DNA from: Sodiomyces alkalinus F11
Lineage: Eukaryota; Ascomycota; Sordariomycetes; Glomerellales; Plectosphaerellaceae
Assembly (NCBI RefSeq): GCF_003711515.1
Contig: NW_021167081.1
Location: forward strand, 744,001-808,000
Length of the DNA stretch: 64,000 bases
Reading direction: 5' to 3'
Shown: positions 48,749 through 60,240 of the stretch, piece after piece
Layout of the letters: each line of letters opens with the position of its first letter
Position numbering within the stretch: the stretch's first letter is position 1
Notes under the pieces: generated by a model
What the model was told of the DNA's origin: nothing
Seen by the model: the letters and a program-made list of their open reading frames with translations, nothing else
The model's database searches: none
Position numbers and translations under genes: made by a program

Positions 48749-48866
48749 TATACAACACCGGGTATTCGCTGGTGGTCACCCACCCAACTACTAATCCGGC
48801 CCTCACTGGCTTATCTAGGGGAGAGCGGACGGGATCCCGAGTTTTCCAGTGGGTATGGTCGTATAT
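48748..48866 (-). rRNA. 5S ribosomal RNA
   Basis: On the minus strand, 119 nt match the Neurospora-type 5S rRNA in length and key blocks. It begins ATATACGACCAT and has GGGATCCCGTCCGCTC, AAGCCAGTGAGGG, the internal control block TAGTTGGGTGGGTGACCACC, and AGCGAATAC. It closes with GTATAT, which pairs with the 5' ATATAC (helix I). Helix II also pairs (CCACTGG with CCAGTG), so the copy looks functional. A T run terminates it. The gene stands alone between protein-coding genes rather than in an rDNA or tandem array, as is usual for dispersed 5S genes in Sordariomycetes. Confidence 0.95.
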
Positions 48867-49646
48867 GCCAGTCCTTCGTAATCGTAGACCTTATAAAGTG
48901 GGTCCGAAGACAATGGCATCAACAACCGAAAAGCAATAGTAAGAGCATAGAACACCCTGTATCCACCGACCACGGCCGTCCTCACATATTGCCAGTCACC
49001 TGTCCAAGCACATTGACAGATCAGAGTCAGACAAGAGGAACCCGAGGAGCTGAAGTTCAGGTGCAGACACTCTATGCAATGGACACTTAAAAGGCTCGGA
49101 TGTCTGGACAGCGATATGTAATGAACGCCGATGATGGAATAGATTCCAAGAGCGAAATGATGACGGTGGCGAGGTTCAACTCAACACAGACTCACGGGGT
49201 TGCTTATACCGTGCTCAACATGCTCAACATATGATACTACCATGTTCCCATTCAAGAGGTGTCACTGACAGATTGAAGACGGACTGAAATTCTGCTCGAA
49301 AAGCACAAGTAGCAAAGGATGGCCTTGACCTAGGCCGTGCCAGACGACAAATAGACGACCCTTCCGATCCTCAGATATGACCAACGGGATAATCAAAACC
49401 AAGGACGGCCTGAGAAACACCAAGGACGCAAGAACAGAGCAGCAGACGAGTAGGTCGGTAAGCACGGAAGACAACACAAGGACAATGAGGGGAAGCCGTG
49501 CTTTCATGTACAATTCAAACTAAGAACTATAGACCGGGGCTTGGGGTCCTGCTGTACACAGAGAAACTCAAATCGCCTTCAAAACTTCCACGACAAACGG
49601 ACAAGATTTCAGCCAAGAGGGGAAAGCGGAGAACCAAAGGTCTTAT
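48867..49646. other. spacer between 5S rRNA and GH17 gene 3' end
   Basis: These 780 nt hold the 5S upstream element and the GH17 3' UTR. I see no other gene. Confidence 0.6.
48893..48898 (-). promoter_or_regulatory. TATA-like element upstream of 5S rRNA
   Basis: On the minus strand, TTTATAAG lies about 27-32 nt upstream of the first 5S base. Neurospora 5S genes need a TATA-like box at about this distance. Position and sequence agree, so I take it as the external promoter element. Confidence 0.65.
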
Positions 49647-51360
49647 CTAAAACAGGTCGCCACAGCCCCAGTGCTGCTCGCACTGGCAGGAGCCGGGGTC
49701 CTTCCACCCATCGTCGTGGAAAGAGAAGAAAACGGTCTTGTCACCAACGAGCTCGCGAATGGAGCGTATGGCCTCGCGCTGCTCCTGCTGGCCAGGGATG
49801 GCGCGGCCGTTGGGGACACCGGCGGTGGGCCAGCCGCACTCGAGGTTCAGGGCGGGCTTGAGGCCGCAAATGTCGTTCTGCAGGATGTCGAGCTGGTTCT
49901 GGACGAACTGGCCGGCCTCGGAAGGAGAGACATCGGCGTTGAAGTAAGGGTGGACCTGGCCGCCGACAATGTCGATGACTGAGCAGAGAGCGGAAGCGAC
50001 CTGGGGCTGCTCCCAAACGTTGAGGGTCTCGGCGGTGGTGTAAGGGCCCGTGTAGCCGGCGCCGTTGAGAGCCTCCTTGACGGAGACGATGAGCTGCTTC
50101 AAGCTCGCAGCGTCGCAGCGACCCTGGAAGATGCACTCGTTACCGACAACGACGAGGTCGGTGATGGCCCAGTTAGCCCACTCGACAATGGCATTGACCT
50201 GCTCCTTGATATCCCGAGCGTTGGGGTCGCAGGTGTCCTTGACGAAGATGCCGATAATGAGGTGGAGACCGTACTTCTCAGCAGCGCCGCCAACGTTCTG
50301 GAGGGTATCGCAGTCGGTCGAGTAGATGCGAACGACAGTGAAGCCGGCCTCGCTGATGCGCTTGATGTCAGAATCGACCTGGGTGGCGCTCTTGCACGAG
50401 CCAGAGGCGTCTTCGCTGTAGGGAGTGTAAGTGATGGCCCAGTGGTCACCGGCACCACCGCCAATATCACCGCCGTTGCCAGGCTCCTCAGGCTCAGGCT
50501 CGGGAGCATAGGTAGGCTCGGGCTCAGGAGCATAGGTAGGCTCGGGCTCGGGGACAGGCTGAGAGGCCGGGCTGGTGGGAGCAGCGAGAGCGGGCTCCTT
50601 GGTGGTCCAGGGGCAGACAACGATGACGTTCGTCTGGGTGATGGTGGTGGTAACAGCCGGGCGAGTGTAGGTGCCAGGAACAACAGTAGTGATGGTGGGG
50701 TAGACAACGACGGTCTCCTCGACACACACAGTGGTGGTCGGGGCAACGGTGTAGGTGCCAGGCTCGGGGCAGACGAAGGTGGTGGTCTCGATCACGCTGG
50801 TGACAACACCATTGTTCGTCTGCTCGGTGGGGTAGGGGACAACGATGGTGGTCTCGTAATCAACCACGGTGGTGATACCGCCGTAGGTCTGGGTGCCCTC
50901 CGGGAGCTTGGTAGTGGCAGGGGCGCACACAGTGGTGGTCTCGGAGACGGTGATGGTGGTGGCCGGGAAAGTGTACTCGCCAGGGGTCGGGCACAGCTCC
51001 GGCGCATCGGTCGGCAGGTCGACAGGAGGGACGAAGGTGGAGGTGGGCGCCTCAGGAACAGCAGACGAAGGAGGAGGGGGGATGCTGCTGGTCTCGGGGG
51101 AAGGGGGTTTGGGGACGACTGCAATGCGCCAAAGTCAGTAAACAGTGACGCTTCAAACAACAACCACACTTCGTTTGGGGATGGGCCATGGGAAACGTAC
51201 GAGTCGCCTCGCCGTAGATGGTGGTGTACACCGTGGTGCAGCTAGGCACGCAGACCTCAGCATCGGTTCCTCGCTTGGCAAACATGCGGTGGGCATGACG
51301 GTGAGCAGAGGCGCTCGCACCCGCGGCGGCGGCGGCGACGAGGAGGATGGAGCCCTTCAT
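49647..51360 (-). CDS. GH17 cell-wall beta-1,3-glucan-acting protein (BtgE-like)
   Basis: Two exons (51360-51201 and 51118-49647) join in frame across an 82-nt intron (gtacgt...ttgcag) to give 543 aa. A signal peptide covers about residues 1-19. A long Thr/Val/Pro/Cys-rich region follows, with repeated CPxPGxYT units and a YAPEPEPT repeat, probably O-glycosylated. The GH17 domain occupies about residues 275-543. The acid/base Glu is in VVGNECIFQG (about 381) and the nucleophile Glu in LNLECGWPTAG (about 480), so both catalytic residues are present. The architecture resembles Aspergillus BtgE and yeast Scw-type wall proteins, which act on beta-1,3-glucan as glucanases or transglycosidases. I see no hydrophobic GPI-type tail; the protein ends in a Cys-rich CQCEQHWGCGDLF. 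It is probably secreted and wall-associated. Confidence 0.9.
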
Positions 51361-54300
51361 CTTGACAGACGCAGACTAAAACTTTAATCGCTTCGCGAAA
51401 ATAACTTTTTTATTAGTCTTTTTCTTCTTCTTTTTCTTTCCCTTGTTCAACGATTAGAACGAATGCCCGCTAAAAGAGTGAAGCGGTGGTGAGAGGTGGG
51501 TGAGAATGAAAAGACGAAAAAAATGTTGATCACATCAACTCCTTGACGATGGTTCGTGGGAAAGGGAAAAGGGAAGAGGAAAAGGAGCGAGAAACAGGAG
51601 CGGAAGAGGAGGCCGGGATGTTATTATTGCTGAGCCAAGTCTGGCTGGGCACAGGGCGCTGGGCACTGGGCACACCGCCGAGCCACGGTGAGTGGACTGT
51701 GGGTGGGTACGAAGCGAGTTGGAAGACAGGGGCCGGTGGGAGCAGGGATGTGATGGGATGCGATGGGATGCGATGGGATGCGATGGGAGGGATGCTTGTT
51801 CTTCTGTTCTTGGTAAGAAGAGACTTGTCCTGGAGGGGGTACTGGCCGTGATCCAGGGGTAGCATTCTAGCATGGTGGACGAGAGGCCATTCACACGTTG
51901 TGAAGCCGTGTCTTCCCATCACATCCCTTCAGAGTCGCTTCAGAGTATCGTACAACGTATCCGTAGGTACGTACATGCGAAGGACTCCATACACCGTAAT
52001 GGACGAGGCCATTGGGCCCAACAGCCCAGCCCAGTATCGAAGAGGCCAGCACGGCGAAGCGCGAGCCATCAGGAGGCGTATGCGAGCGGTACAACGTAGA
52101 TTTCGTGGTGAACTTGCCAACCACAGTGCTAAGGACAGGGTACACTGGTGGAGACAAGGCTCGGCAATCCATAGTCTCGAAATTGACCGTGACGACGCCT
52201 GGCTAATCAATACGTTGTGAGGACTGCACCAAAGAAGGAGGCAAAAGCAAAGGAGGATAAGAGATGAGAGAGGCCGGGGGGCATGAGGTTCGAGGGAATC
52301 TGAGTGGAGAAGCACGCAAAATGGGAAGTGGGGCAAGATCAGGGGCAACTTCCCATCGCGGAGCTAATCGTATCGTACAAGGTTGTATGTACGAACCAGG
52401 AACGTAAGAAATAGTGGATCCAAATTAATGGTAACTCCGGGAAATTAGGTACCTTAGGCATTGCGACCTTCGATGTTCGTACTGTATAGGTACATGGCGG
52501 TCTATTCATATGAAGTATCCGTCCTCCGTACAAAAACGAGATGGATGGACACCTCGAATCCGTGTGCTTCCTTTCCTTCCTTTTAGACATGGGCATCAAA
52601 AACTCAAAAGCATGGAACATGATGCTTCTTCTTCCTTCGCTAGCAACTTGACTACAAAATCGGGAGAGAATACGTTGTAGAATGGTTAGCTTCCGCCGCA
52701 CTCCTGTTCCGTACCCTAGTCAATCTTGGTAAGGTACTCTGTTATGTTGCTCTGTTATTATCCGTATTTTGTCCTTTTGTCCATTTGTCCTACTGTCGAC
52801 CGTTCTATTCTTTGTTATCGGTATCGCTATTCTAATACATTGTACCTCGTACAAGCTGCTTCTAACCGCAACCTCGTTCAAGTCCAATTTTCATTTTCCA
52901 TGTGTCCTCGATCTCCTCTTTACTGGTAGCATTTCATTTACAGCCATGTGACGCCACTAAAAACAACCACAACCTGTACCTGCATCTGATCGCCACACCC
53001 AAAATCAGATCCAGGAACACTCGCACCACTAAACCAATGAGCAACTTGCACAACGCTGCCCCACTCCACCTCGTCACAACGCTACTGTACGAAGTACATA
53101 CATGTACGTTGTAGTTACGTACTTCGCACTTGGAAGTCTGACTTATCTGTCATAAGGTATGGCTCAAACCCAAGTAATACTTTGTACGACCGAATTAATA
53201 ATACCTCCTAAAAACATTCTTTCTACCTTACACGTAGTGCACTCCGTAAGGTACCTACCTACAATGTAGTTCGTTCCGTCGAGGGCTCCAGTCAAAGCTC
53301 GTGCGGACACTGAATAATAACAAGTTCGATATATGTACAAAATACTTCGTCCGGATACTCCTTAATCATCCGTATCCATAAATCGCCCTCATCGAGACGC
53401 CGGGTGCCTGCCGACCGGTCCACCTGAAATCGCCGGGCCCAAGCGGCCGCCGAGGACTAATCTCGCACGTTCTGAAGGCCAAGCTTCCTAACCCAAGCGG
53501 GCTGCCCCTAATTGCCTCGACAGATTGAGGAATCTCGAGCGGCGATCAACCTCCAAACATGGGCTTTTTTCCCACTAGGTCCACTTTGGATGTTGGACTC
53601 CTTTTTTATGCTCATCTTTCGTCCGTCCACCGCACCGCACCAACCCAACAGGACGAGGACGACACGGACACCCGAGGAAGAAGGTCTGGAACCTGTTGAT
53701 CCCCTTTTTCTGTTTCCCTGTCAGCCTGATGGTAATTACAGCCTGTCATATATACAACCTATATCAAAGCGGTCGTAATTAACAAGTGACGATGCAGCTG
53801 AAGCCTCCTACGAGATGCACGGCCAAGGAATCTCGACCGCTCGGCTCATTGAACGTCCAGAAAAGACCCACGATTCGGTAGATGAACCCCGGATTTTGCT
53901 TTACGTTGTATCCGTACTTCCATTTACCAAGTAATTATTACTTAATACTTAATACTCCCTTCTTTGCGTCCCATGAAATGCTTCGTACTCCCTGCGATCA
54001 CTCCCTGTTGTCGAGCTGCTTCCAATGCTTGGCCCGATATCCTACCGAGATTACCGAAATCTTCTTCATATTAAGTACTCCGAACAGCTCTTGTCGTCTG
54101 GGAATCTCCAAGCTTGCTCCGGCTGTGCATGGCCAAATTGGACGAAATGAATGAACCATATTTGGCCATATATGTCCCCTTGATGATACAGTAGCACCCA
54201 GCAGGCATGGACATCTATTCGGAGAGAGAGAGAGACTCATTCTACAGGTTGACCTTTGCATTCCCATATTGTACATTTACCAAGGCCGGACGATAGGTAC

Positions 54301-54674
54301 TAGACCCGGACTCGGCAGTATCACCATTCTCTAAGAACATTCGCCCCGTTCAAGGCAGAACTTCCCATCGAGACACCTGACCATTAATTCATCAAAGCCT
54401 CCAACTCTTGCTTGCCCAATGTTGTATTATTTTATACCCTGCCTCCTTTTCCGTGATATACCTGGACAATAAAGGACATCTATCATTTGATAAGAAACAC
54501 AAACACTGAAGCGACCTTCATGCCAAAGCTCCATCTTCCAGGTGCATAAGCTAGAATGAATGAATTCGAGATTTTCTTCCCGATACCCCTCACCCGGCAG
54601 TCTAGCCTAACGCTGCACTGCACGTTCCCCATCCGAGAAAATAAAATAAAGAAAAAAGGGGGGGGCAAATACCG
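51361..54674. other. 3.3 kb spacer, AT-rich and rich in short palindromes
   Basis: This spacer lies between the GH17 promoter side and the VPS10 3' end. It carries a 10-bp tandem repeat at 51751-51790. From about 52370 to 54500 the DNA is richer in A+T than its surroundings, with many TACGTAC, GGTACC and ACTCCGTA-type words (52446, 53090-53125, 53240). No open frame looks coding, and no transposon ends are evident. Confidence 0.5.
51751..51790. repeat. 10-bp tandem repeat (TGCGATGGGA x4)
   Basis: Four 10-bp units, the first with one change (TGTGATGGGA), about 0.4 kb upstream of the GH17 start codon. Confidence 0.9.
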
Positions 54675-57600
54675 TTACACGTCTTCATCACTATCATCTC
54701 CCAGGAGCTCGCCTTCATCGTCAATGCCAGAATAAACCCCTCTCCCCCTGGCGAAGCTGTCCCGCGTCGTGAACCGTCTGGGCCCGCCGCTGAACCAGCT
54801 ACCACCACCACCACCACCACCGCCACTAACCCTCTCATACGCCGACGTAGCGCTCCTCCACAGCGCCGAAGCCACGAGCGGGAGCGCCGCCGCAAGGGCC
54901 ACGACACCCGACACGGCAATAACGGGGTACTTGACCCAAGGCGCATCGTTATCGAACCCGCTGGACTCGCCCAGCCGGATCTGCCCGAACTGCGCGTTCC
55001 AGTTCCGGTACACCCACCACCCGATGCCGGCCGCGACGGCGAAGGGGATGACGACCGCGAAGAAGACGGCCACGCCCGACGTCCCGCGCAGCCGCTCGTA
55101 CTCCTCCTCCTTGCCCTTGCACGGGTGCGACGCCGACGCCTTGTCGAGCTCGTTGCCGCCCGAGCAGGTCGTCAGGGGGATGCGCCGGTAGCCTGTCGGT
55201 TCGTAGTACTCGACCGCGTCGGGGTGGGCGGTGCACCACTGCTCGGCCGAGATGGGCTGCTTGCCCGGCACGAGACTACATTGGCCGTGGTTGTCCAGTT
55301 CAAAGTTGTAATCGCTGCGAAAGATGAGTCCTTGTCAGTTTTTTTTTTTTTTTTTTTTTTCCTTTCTTGAACCCGAGACAGGACTTGGGGACACGAGGGA
55401 CCAGCAGGATTCCGGGGGAGAACAACTCATTCAGAGGGAAAGAAAGGGGAAAAAAAAAGAAAAGAAAAGGAAAAAACATACCACTCATAGTCTTCCCTCG
55501 TGCAGGTGCAATTGTTCATCTCGTATTGACGCTCGATCCGGCGGTCGTTGTAGCACTGGCGGTCGGCTTTCTTGCGCAGATACTTGGTCACGTGACCAAA
55601 CAAGCAGTCATTGTCCTGGGCAGGGTGCTTCGGAGCCCAGAGGTAATAGTCCGACTCGCCGCTCTTGGGGTGCTCGCAGGGCCGATCGGACAGCCCCGAA
55701 AAGTCCAGGTTGACCGAGAAAACGTCGCCGGAATCCGACTTGCACCAGAGCAAGAAATTGCGCGAGCTGCCGGACCGGAGGGTAGTGATGTCCAGCACCG
55801 CCACCTCCTTGTCCGAGAAGGTGTAGTCCTTCCAGTCTTCGCCTTCGTTCGTCGTGTATGATATGGTCTTCGTCTTCGCCGGCTTGTCCTTGGACGACCG
55901 CGGGACGAGGACGACGATGGAGCCTTGGTCGCCGTACTGCCACATCCACGGTCCCTTCTTGACGCTCTTCCAGGTGATGCCGGCGTCGGTGGACATGAAC
56001 GTGTCGGCCTCCTCTGCAGAGCTTAGCCTAGACCCCACGTTGCCGTATCCGAGCATCAGGCCGACCGCGCTAGGGGCCGAGAACGTCTTCTTCTTGTCGG
56101 CACGCTCCGTGTAGTGGTGCAAATGCAGCGCGCAATTCTCGTCTCCGTACCGGCTGCTGCAGCCGTATGCCTTGCCCTCCGCATCCACCTTGGGGGGCGA
56201 CAGGAACGCCCACTGGGCCCCATCGTTGTGCGACATCTTGGTGTGCAGCACCTTCTCGTGATCACCGTCCGTCGCGGTCGCGGCCACGGAATTAATGAGC
56301 GCCACGCCCTCGAGCCCGGCGATTTTCTCAAAGTCCACAAAGTAGTTGTTGTTGCAGTTGACCCTGGGGGCGCTCATGACATACGACGTGCCGTTCGAGT
56401 TGCTCTTGAGAATGCTCCCGTGCCGCTGGTCGTGTTCCGTTTCCGTAGCGACGAACAGGTTCACGGCATGCGTGGAGCTATCCAGAACCGTGTAGGCATT
56501 CTGGTGGTCGACATGGAAGTTATACGGGAACCGTGCCTCTGCGTACATCTCGCCGTCCATGCTCGCGAGCGCGCGCAGACCCTTGTGATCCTCGTCTTCG
56601 GCCGCCACCACGATGAATTCGGACATGGTGGCGAAGTCCTTGACGCTCGTCTTATGAATCTTCTTGTCCTCGTCAAAAAAGTCATTGCTCGACACTATCA
56701 CCCAGGAATTGTCCGGTCCGCCGTCTTCTCGTTCATGCGCAAGACATACGATCTGGCGGACGTCTCGAAAATTGTACGCCGAGTGGCCGGTGAACTCGCA
56801 CTTGCGCACATATCGCAGCACAGTTCGCCAGTTGTCCCCTCGATCTCGCGAGACGGACGCTTCTCTGTAGCACTGTTCCAACCCGTCGACGTCCTCGCAC
56901 TTTTGGCCAACCCAGATGAGCCAGTCCTTCTTATCCGGATGGAAGGACAAGGGGTTCGAATTGCCCGGATCAGAGGGTGCCTTGAACTTGTGGAAGTGCT
57001 CCGTGCGGTCTATGGTGTAGATGACTTTCTTGGACGTGGTTGTAAAGAAGACGGCATCCTTGAAGTGGGGGTGGGGATAGATCCCCCTGATCTCCTCGTC
57101 TTCGAGGATCTTCTTCCAGTTCTTGCCGTGGTCCTTTGTCCTCCAGATGGTCTTGTCGATCCGCATCAGGCCGTCACTGTCGTACTCCACAGCCCGGGCA
57201 ATGATGGTCTCGTCTTGCTGGGTACTCGAATCTCCGCGTTCAAGATAGATCTTCTCGAAATCTTGGAGCTTGACTCCTTTGAACACAAACTTTGTCGACG
57301 AGATCTCCCCAGTTGCGGGGGCCGTGGGCGAATCGATGATGTCGGAACACTTCCGCTCGACGGGATCATCCTTCTGCGGCCCGTCTTTGCGCTTGCAAGT
57401 GTTGCCCGGGATCTTCCGCCACCCCGAGGATCCTTTGAAGGTATCTTCCGGTTTGGCATCTTTACAGGCACCCTTGGGCGCCACGATGGGCCCGGCCTTC
57501 ACGCACTCGCCATCCTCCCTGACGAAGTTGTAGTCGCACTCGAAGTCCTCGTCCGTGCAGGTACAGTCTTCCGTCTTGGGCACGGGGTCCTTGAACTCGC

Positions 57601-59392
57601 TCATGACGAAACAGTCGGCCTTCTTCTTTCGCCGGCGATACGTCTGCTTGTGGCCCATCAGACATGTCGGGTTGCCGTCCTCGTCAACACGCGCGTGCCA
57701 GTCTTCCATGTCATCGTCGTCGCATGTCCGCTGGCGGAGGCCTTGGAAATCCAGGGCGATGATTCGATACTCGGGGTCGTCATCACCAGTGGTCCCAATG
57801 ACGACGAACTTGAGACTGGTCGAGTCTTGCGTGGTGGTGAGGATTTCCGGCTTGACCCGCATATCGTCAGGTAATTTGGCCTTTTCCCAACTCTCACCGT
57901 GATCGAGAGAGTACCGGATCTCGCCTACGTCGGCCTTGTTCGAATTGCGTATGGCGACAAGAACGGAGCCCTGGTCGCCGAATTCGTACTTGTGAGGTCC
58001 CTTGAGGGCCTTTTTCCATGTCAGTCCAGCGTCGTCCGAGACATAGAGATCGCCCTCGTCAAAGTCCTTCAAAGAGCCTCCGGTACTCCCAACAGCCATG
58101 ATAAGCCCGGGAGCAGGGCTGGAGAAGATCCTGCCGACGTTGTTGATGTTGGTCACGGAATGAAGATGAAGACGGTCGTCGCCGACCTTGAGGTCGTGGA
58201 AAGTCCTGCCATCGTCGAAGGTGATCTGGGTGACAATCTTCTTTTCCGCACCGGCCTCTTCTTCGACCTCTTCCCAGTTCTTCACCGTGTTGACGAGGAA
58301 GATGCCCTGCACGCCCGAAATCTTCTCAAAGTCCACATTGCCCCTGGTATTCCGATTGGTGTGCTCCACATTCTCGGTGAAGAATGTGCCGTTGGAATTA
58401 CTGGTGAACAAAACACCCATGGGGTTGGACGGTCGCGAGTTCATGACATCGACTTGGATGCTGTAGTTGGTGCTCTCGAGCACGGTGTAGGCGCCTTGAT
58501 TCACCTTGTGGCCGTGGGCGGCGGGGAACATGGCACGATGCCAATCGATGGCATCATCGGTAACATAAAGGGACATCTCGTCCGTGTTGGGGGAGGTCGC
58601 TGCAACCAAGATGTACTTCTTGACGACGGCCAGGTTGACAACGCCCTGGACGCCGCGGGCGCCGCTGAGCTCGGGCTCGAATTCCTGCATCTTGCCATCG
58701 ACTTTTTTGAAGTAATCGTCCGAGGCGATTAAACGCTGATCTTCTTTGAAGGGGGAAAGCTCGTCCCGGACGATGCAGAGGATGCGTTTACTGTCTAGGT
58801 CCTCGCTGCCGGTGGTGAAGAGCTTGGAGGACTTGGCCCACCAGCAGCCAGCAGTATTGGCGCGCAGAGTCTTTACGTGCTTGAAGTTGTTGATGGTATA
58901 GGTAGAGACTTCGTTGCAGGACAGGATGTTCTCGCAATCCATGCCGTTGAATATGATCCGGTTGCCGTCGCCGGCGTGGAAGTGGAGGATGTCATCGCGG
59001 AATGCGCTTGGGGGCAGGCCCGAGTCGAATTTGTGCCAGGTCTTGCCGAGGTCGTTTGTCCGCCAATGCTTGTGGCCTTCGGTGAGGACATAGGCGCGGG
59101 TCGGGGCAAAGTCGTGCATGGTGAGCATGTAGGCTTCGCCTTCGGGGATGGCTTTTACCCTATCCCAGGAGACGCCGGCGTCGGTGGATCGGTAGATGTT
59201 TTTTGCCGTAACATCATGGAACAAGATGACGTCGGAATCTTCGAAATAATTGAGGTCGATCGGCGGGTGCTTAAACTTGGAGACGCTAATGTCTGGCGAG
59301 TGATCTTTTGCGAGTACCGCTGTCCACGAGAGGACTGCGACGGCCAGGAGGATGTGCCAGGAGGCTGTAGCCTGGCGGCCCCAAACCCTCAT
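54675..59392 (-). CDS. vps10: VPS10 / sortilin-family vacuolar protein sorting receptor
   Basis: Two exons (59392-55482 and 55314-54675) join in frame across a 167-nt intron to give 1516 aa. A signal peptide covers about residues 1-28. Two VPS10 beta-propeller domains follow, with many Asp-box motifs of the S/T-x-D-x-G-x-x-W type (STDAGVSWDRV, SDDAGLTWKKA, STDAGITWKSV). Each is closed by a 10CC Cys-rich module, such as CTCTDEDFECDYNF. A transmembrane helix lies near residues 1384-1406, a second hydrophobic stretch near 1432-1455, and an acidic tail ends DDEGELLGDDSDEDV. The receptor cycles between late Golgi and endosome and sorts carboxypeptidase Y-type hydrolases to the vacuole. Length matches fungal Vps10. 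The intron splits the second 10CC module and carries an A22 tract on the coding strand. Confidence 0.96.
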
Positions 59393-59808
59393 CTTGTCGA
59401 AGTCGCAGCGTCAATCGTGGTCATGAAGAAGGTGAATTTGTGAGCGGAGCGGCCTGGTGGCAGATGATATTCAGTTGATGTAGAGGACACCAGGATATTC
59501 GCAGGTTCCTGAGATTCGGTGGTGGGACTGAAGATGTTTGGAAGGGTTTGTCGATGGATGCCCGTCATAAATGTCCAGGCTTACAACGTGCCTTAGGTAC
59601 CTTACCTAGGTCCTTAGGTACCTTACCTCCCGGGTGGGGTGGGGCTGAATGAGCTGCCGGGTTGTCAGGTTCTCGTGGCGCGGAGCACTTGGACTAGGCC
59701 ATAGCTGACTCACTAATGGCACGTGGCGCAGTCATGTTGGTGGCTGGGTATAAGCGACCGCGATTTTCTTCGGTTGCTTCTAACCTCCCATCGCAACATC
59801 AATCCGCC
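59393..59808. other. divergent spacer, VPS10 and FunK1 gene
   Basis: This 416-nt region contains a dense cluster of CTTAGGTACCTTACC-type words at 59590-59632, about 200 nt upstream of the VPS10 start. It should contain the VPS10 promoter and possibly the true first exon of the FunK1 gene. That exon could not be fixed. Confidence 0.5.
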
Positions 59809-60240
59809 GTGACAGATCGATCCCCGTCAGAGATCATTAAGGGATAATCCCATCGGAAAAGGTCTGGAGGCGCTCTGCGCTTCATTCATTTCGATCTGCG
59901 CAGACAAGCAGGTTCTGCGCGCCACGTACGCACTGGATGAAGTTGGCCAAGACGGTATGACAATCCAACTCTGTTGAATGTGCTCCTCTAACCGACGTGC
60001 AAAACTCAGGAATCTTGCGCTTCTCCTTCTTTCCTCTCTACAAATCCTTCCGGCTACAGTCTGGCTCCATTCTAAGGCAGGACGTCGAACCTTCCGAAGC
60101 GATCTCCTCAAAGCTCAATTCCACCGTCGACGGCTACGATGACTTCCATTTCGACCGAATCAAGCATCTTCTGAATGCAGCCCTCGCCGGTCATCCAGAC
60201 GATACCCTGATCTGGGATCAAATCTACCACGCTGTTATGC
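59800..60240 (+). repeat. FunK1 N-terminal module, copy 1 (upstream, partly degraded)
   Basis: This is the first full unit of a tandem duplication with a period of about 441 nt. The AATCCGC block at 59801 corresponds to 60241, and GATAATCCCATCGG occurs in both. In one frame the unit reads RDNPIGKGLEAL, as in copy 2 DNPIGNGLADF. An intron-like segment (gtatga...ctcag, about 59955-60008, with a CTCTAAC branch-like sequence) sits at the same place as the intron of copy 2. Several small indels relative to copy 2 are present and no in-frame ATG precedes it. Confidence 0.7.

Noticed and set aside
56114..57874. 586-codon antisense open frame over VPS10
   Set aside because: It lies wholly opposite the VPS10 exon. 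Its sequence is what GC-rich third positions produce on the other strand; no motif was recognised.
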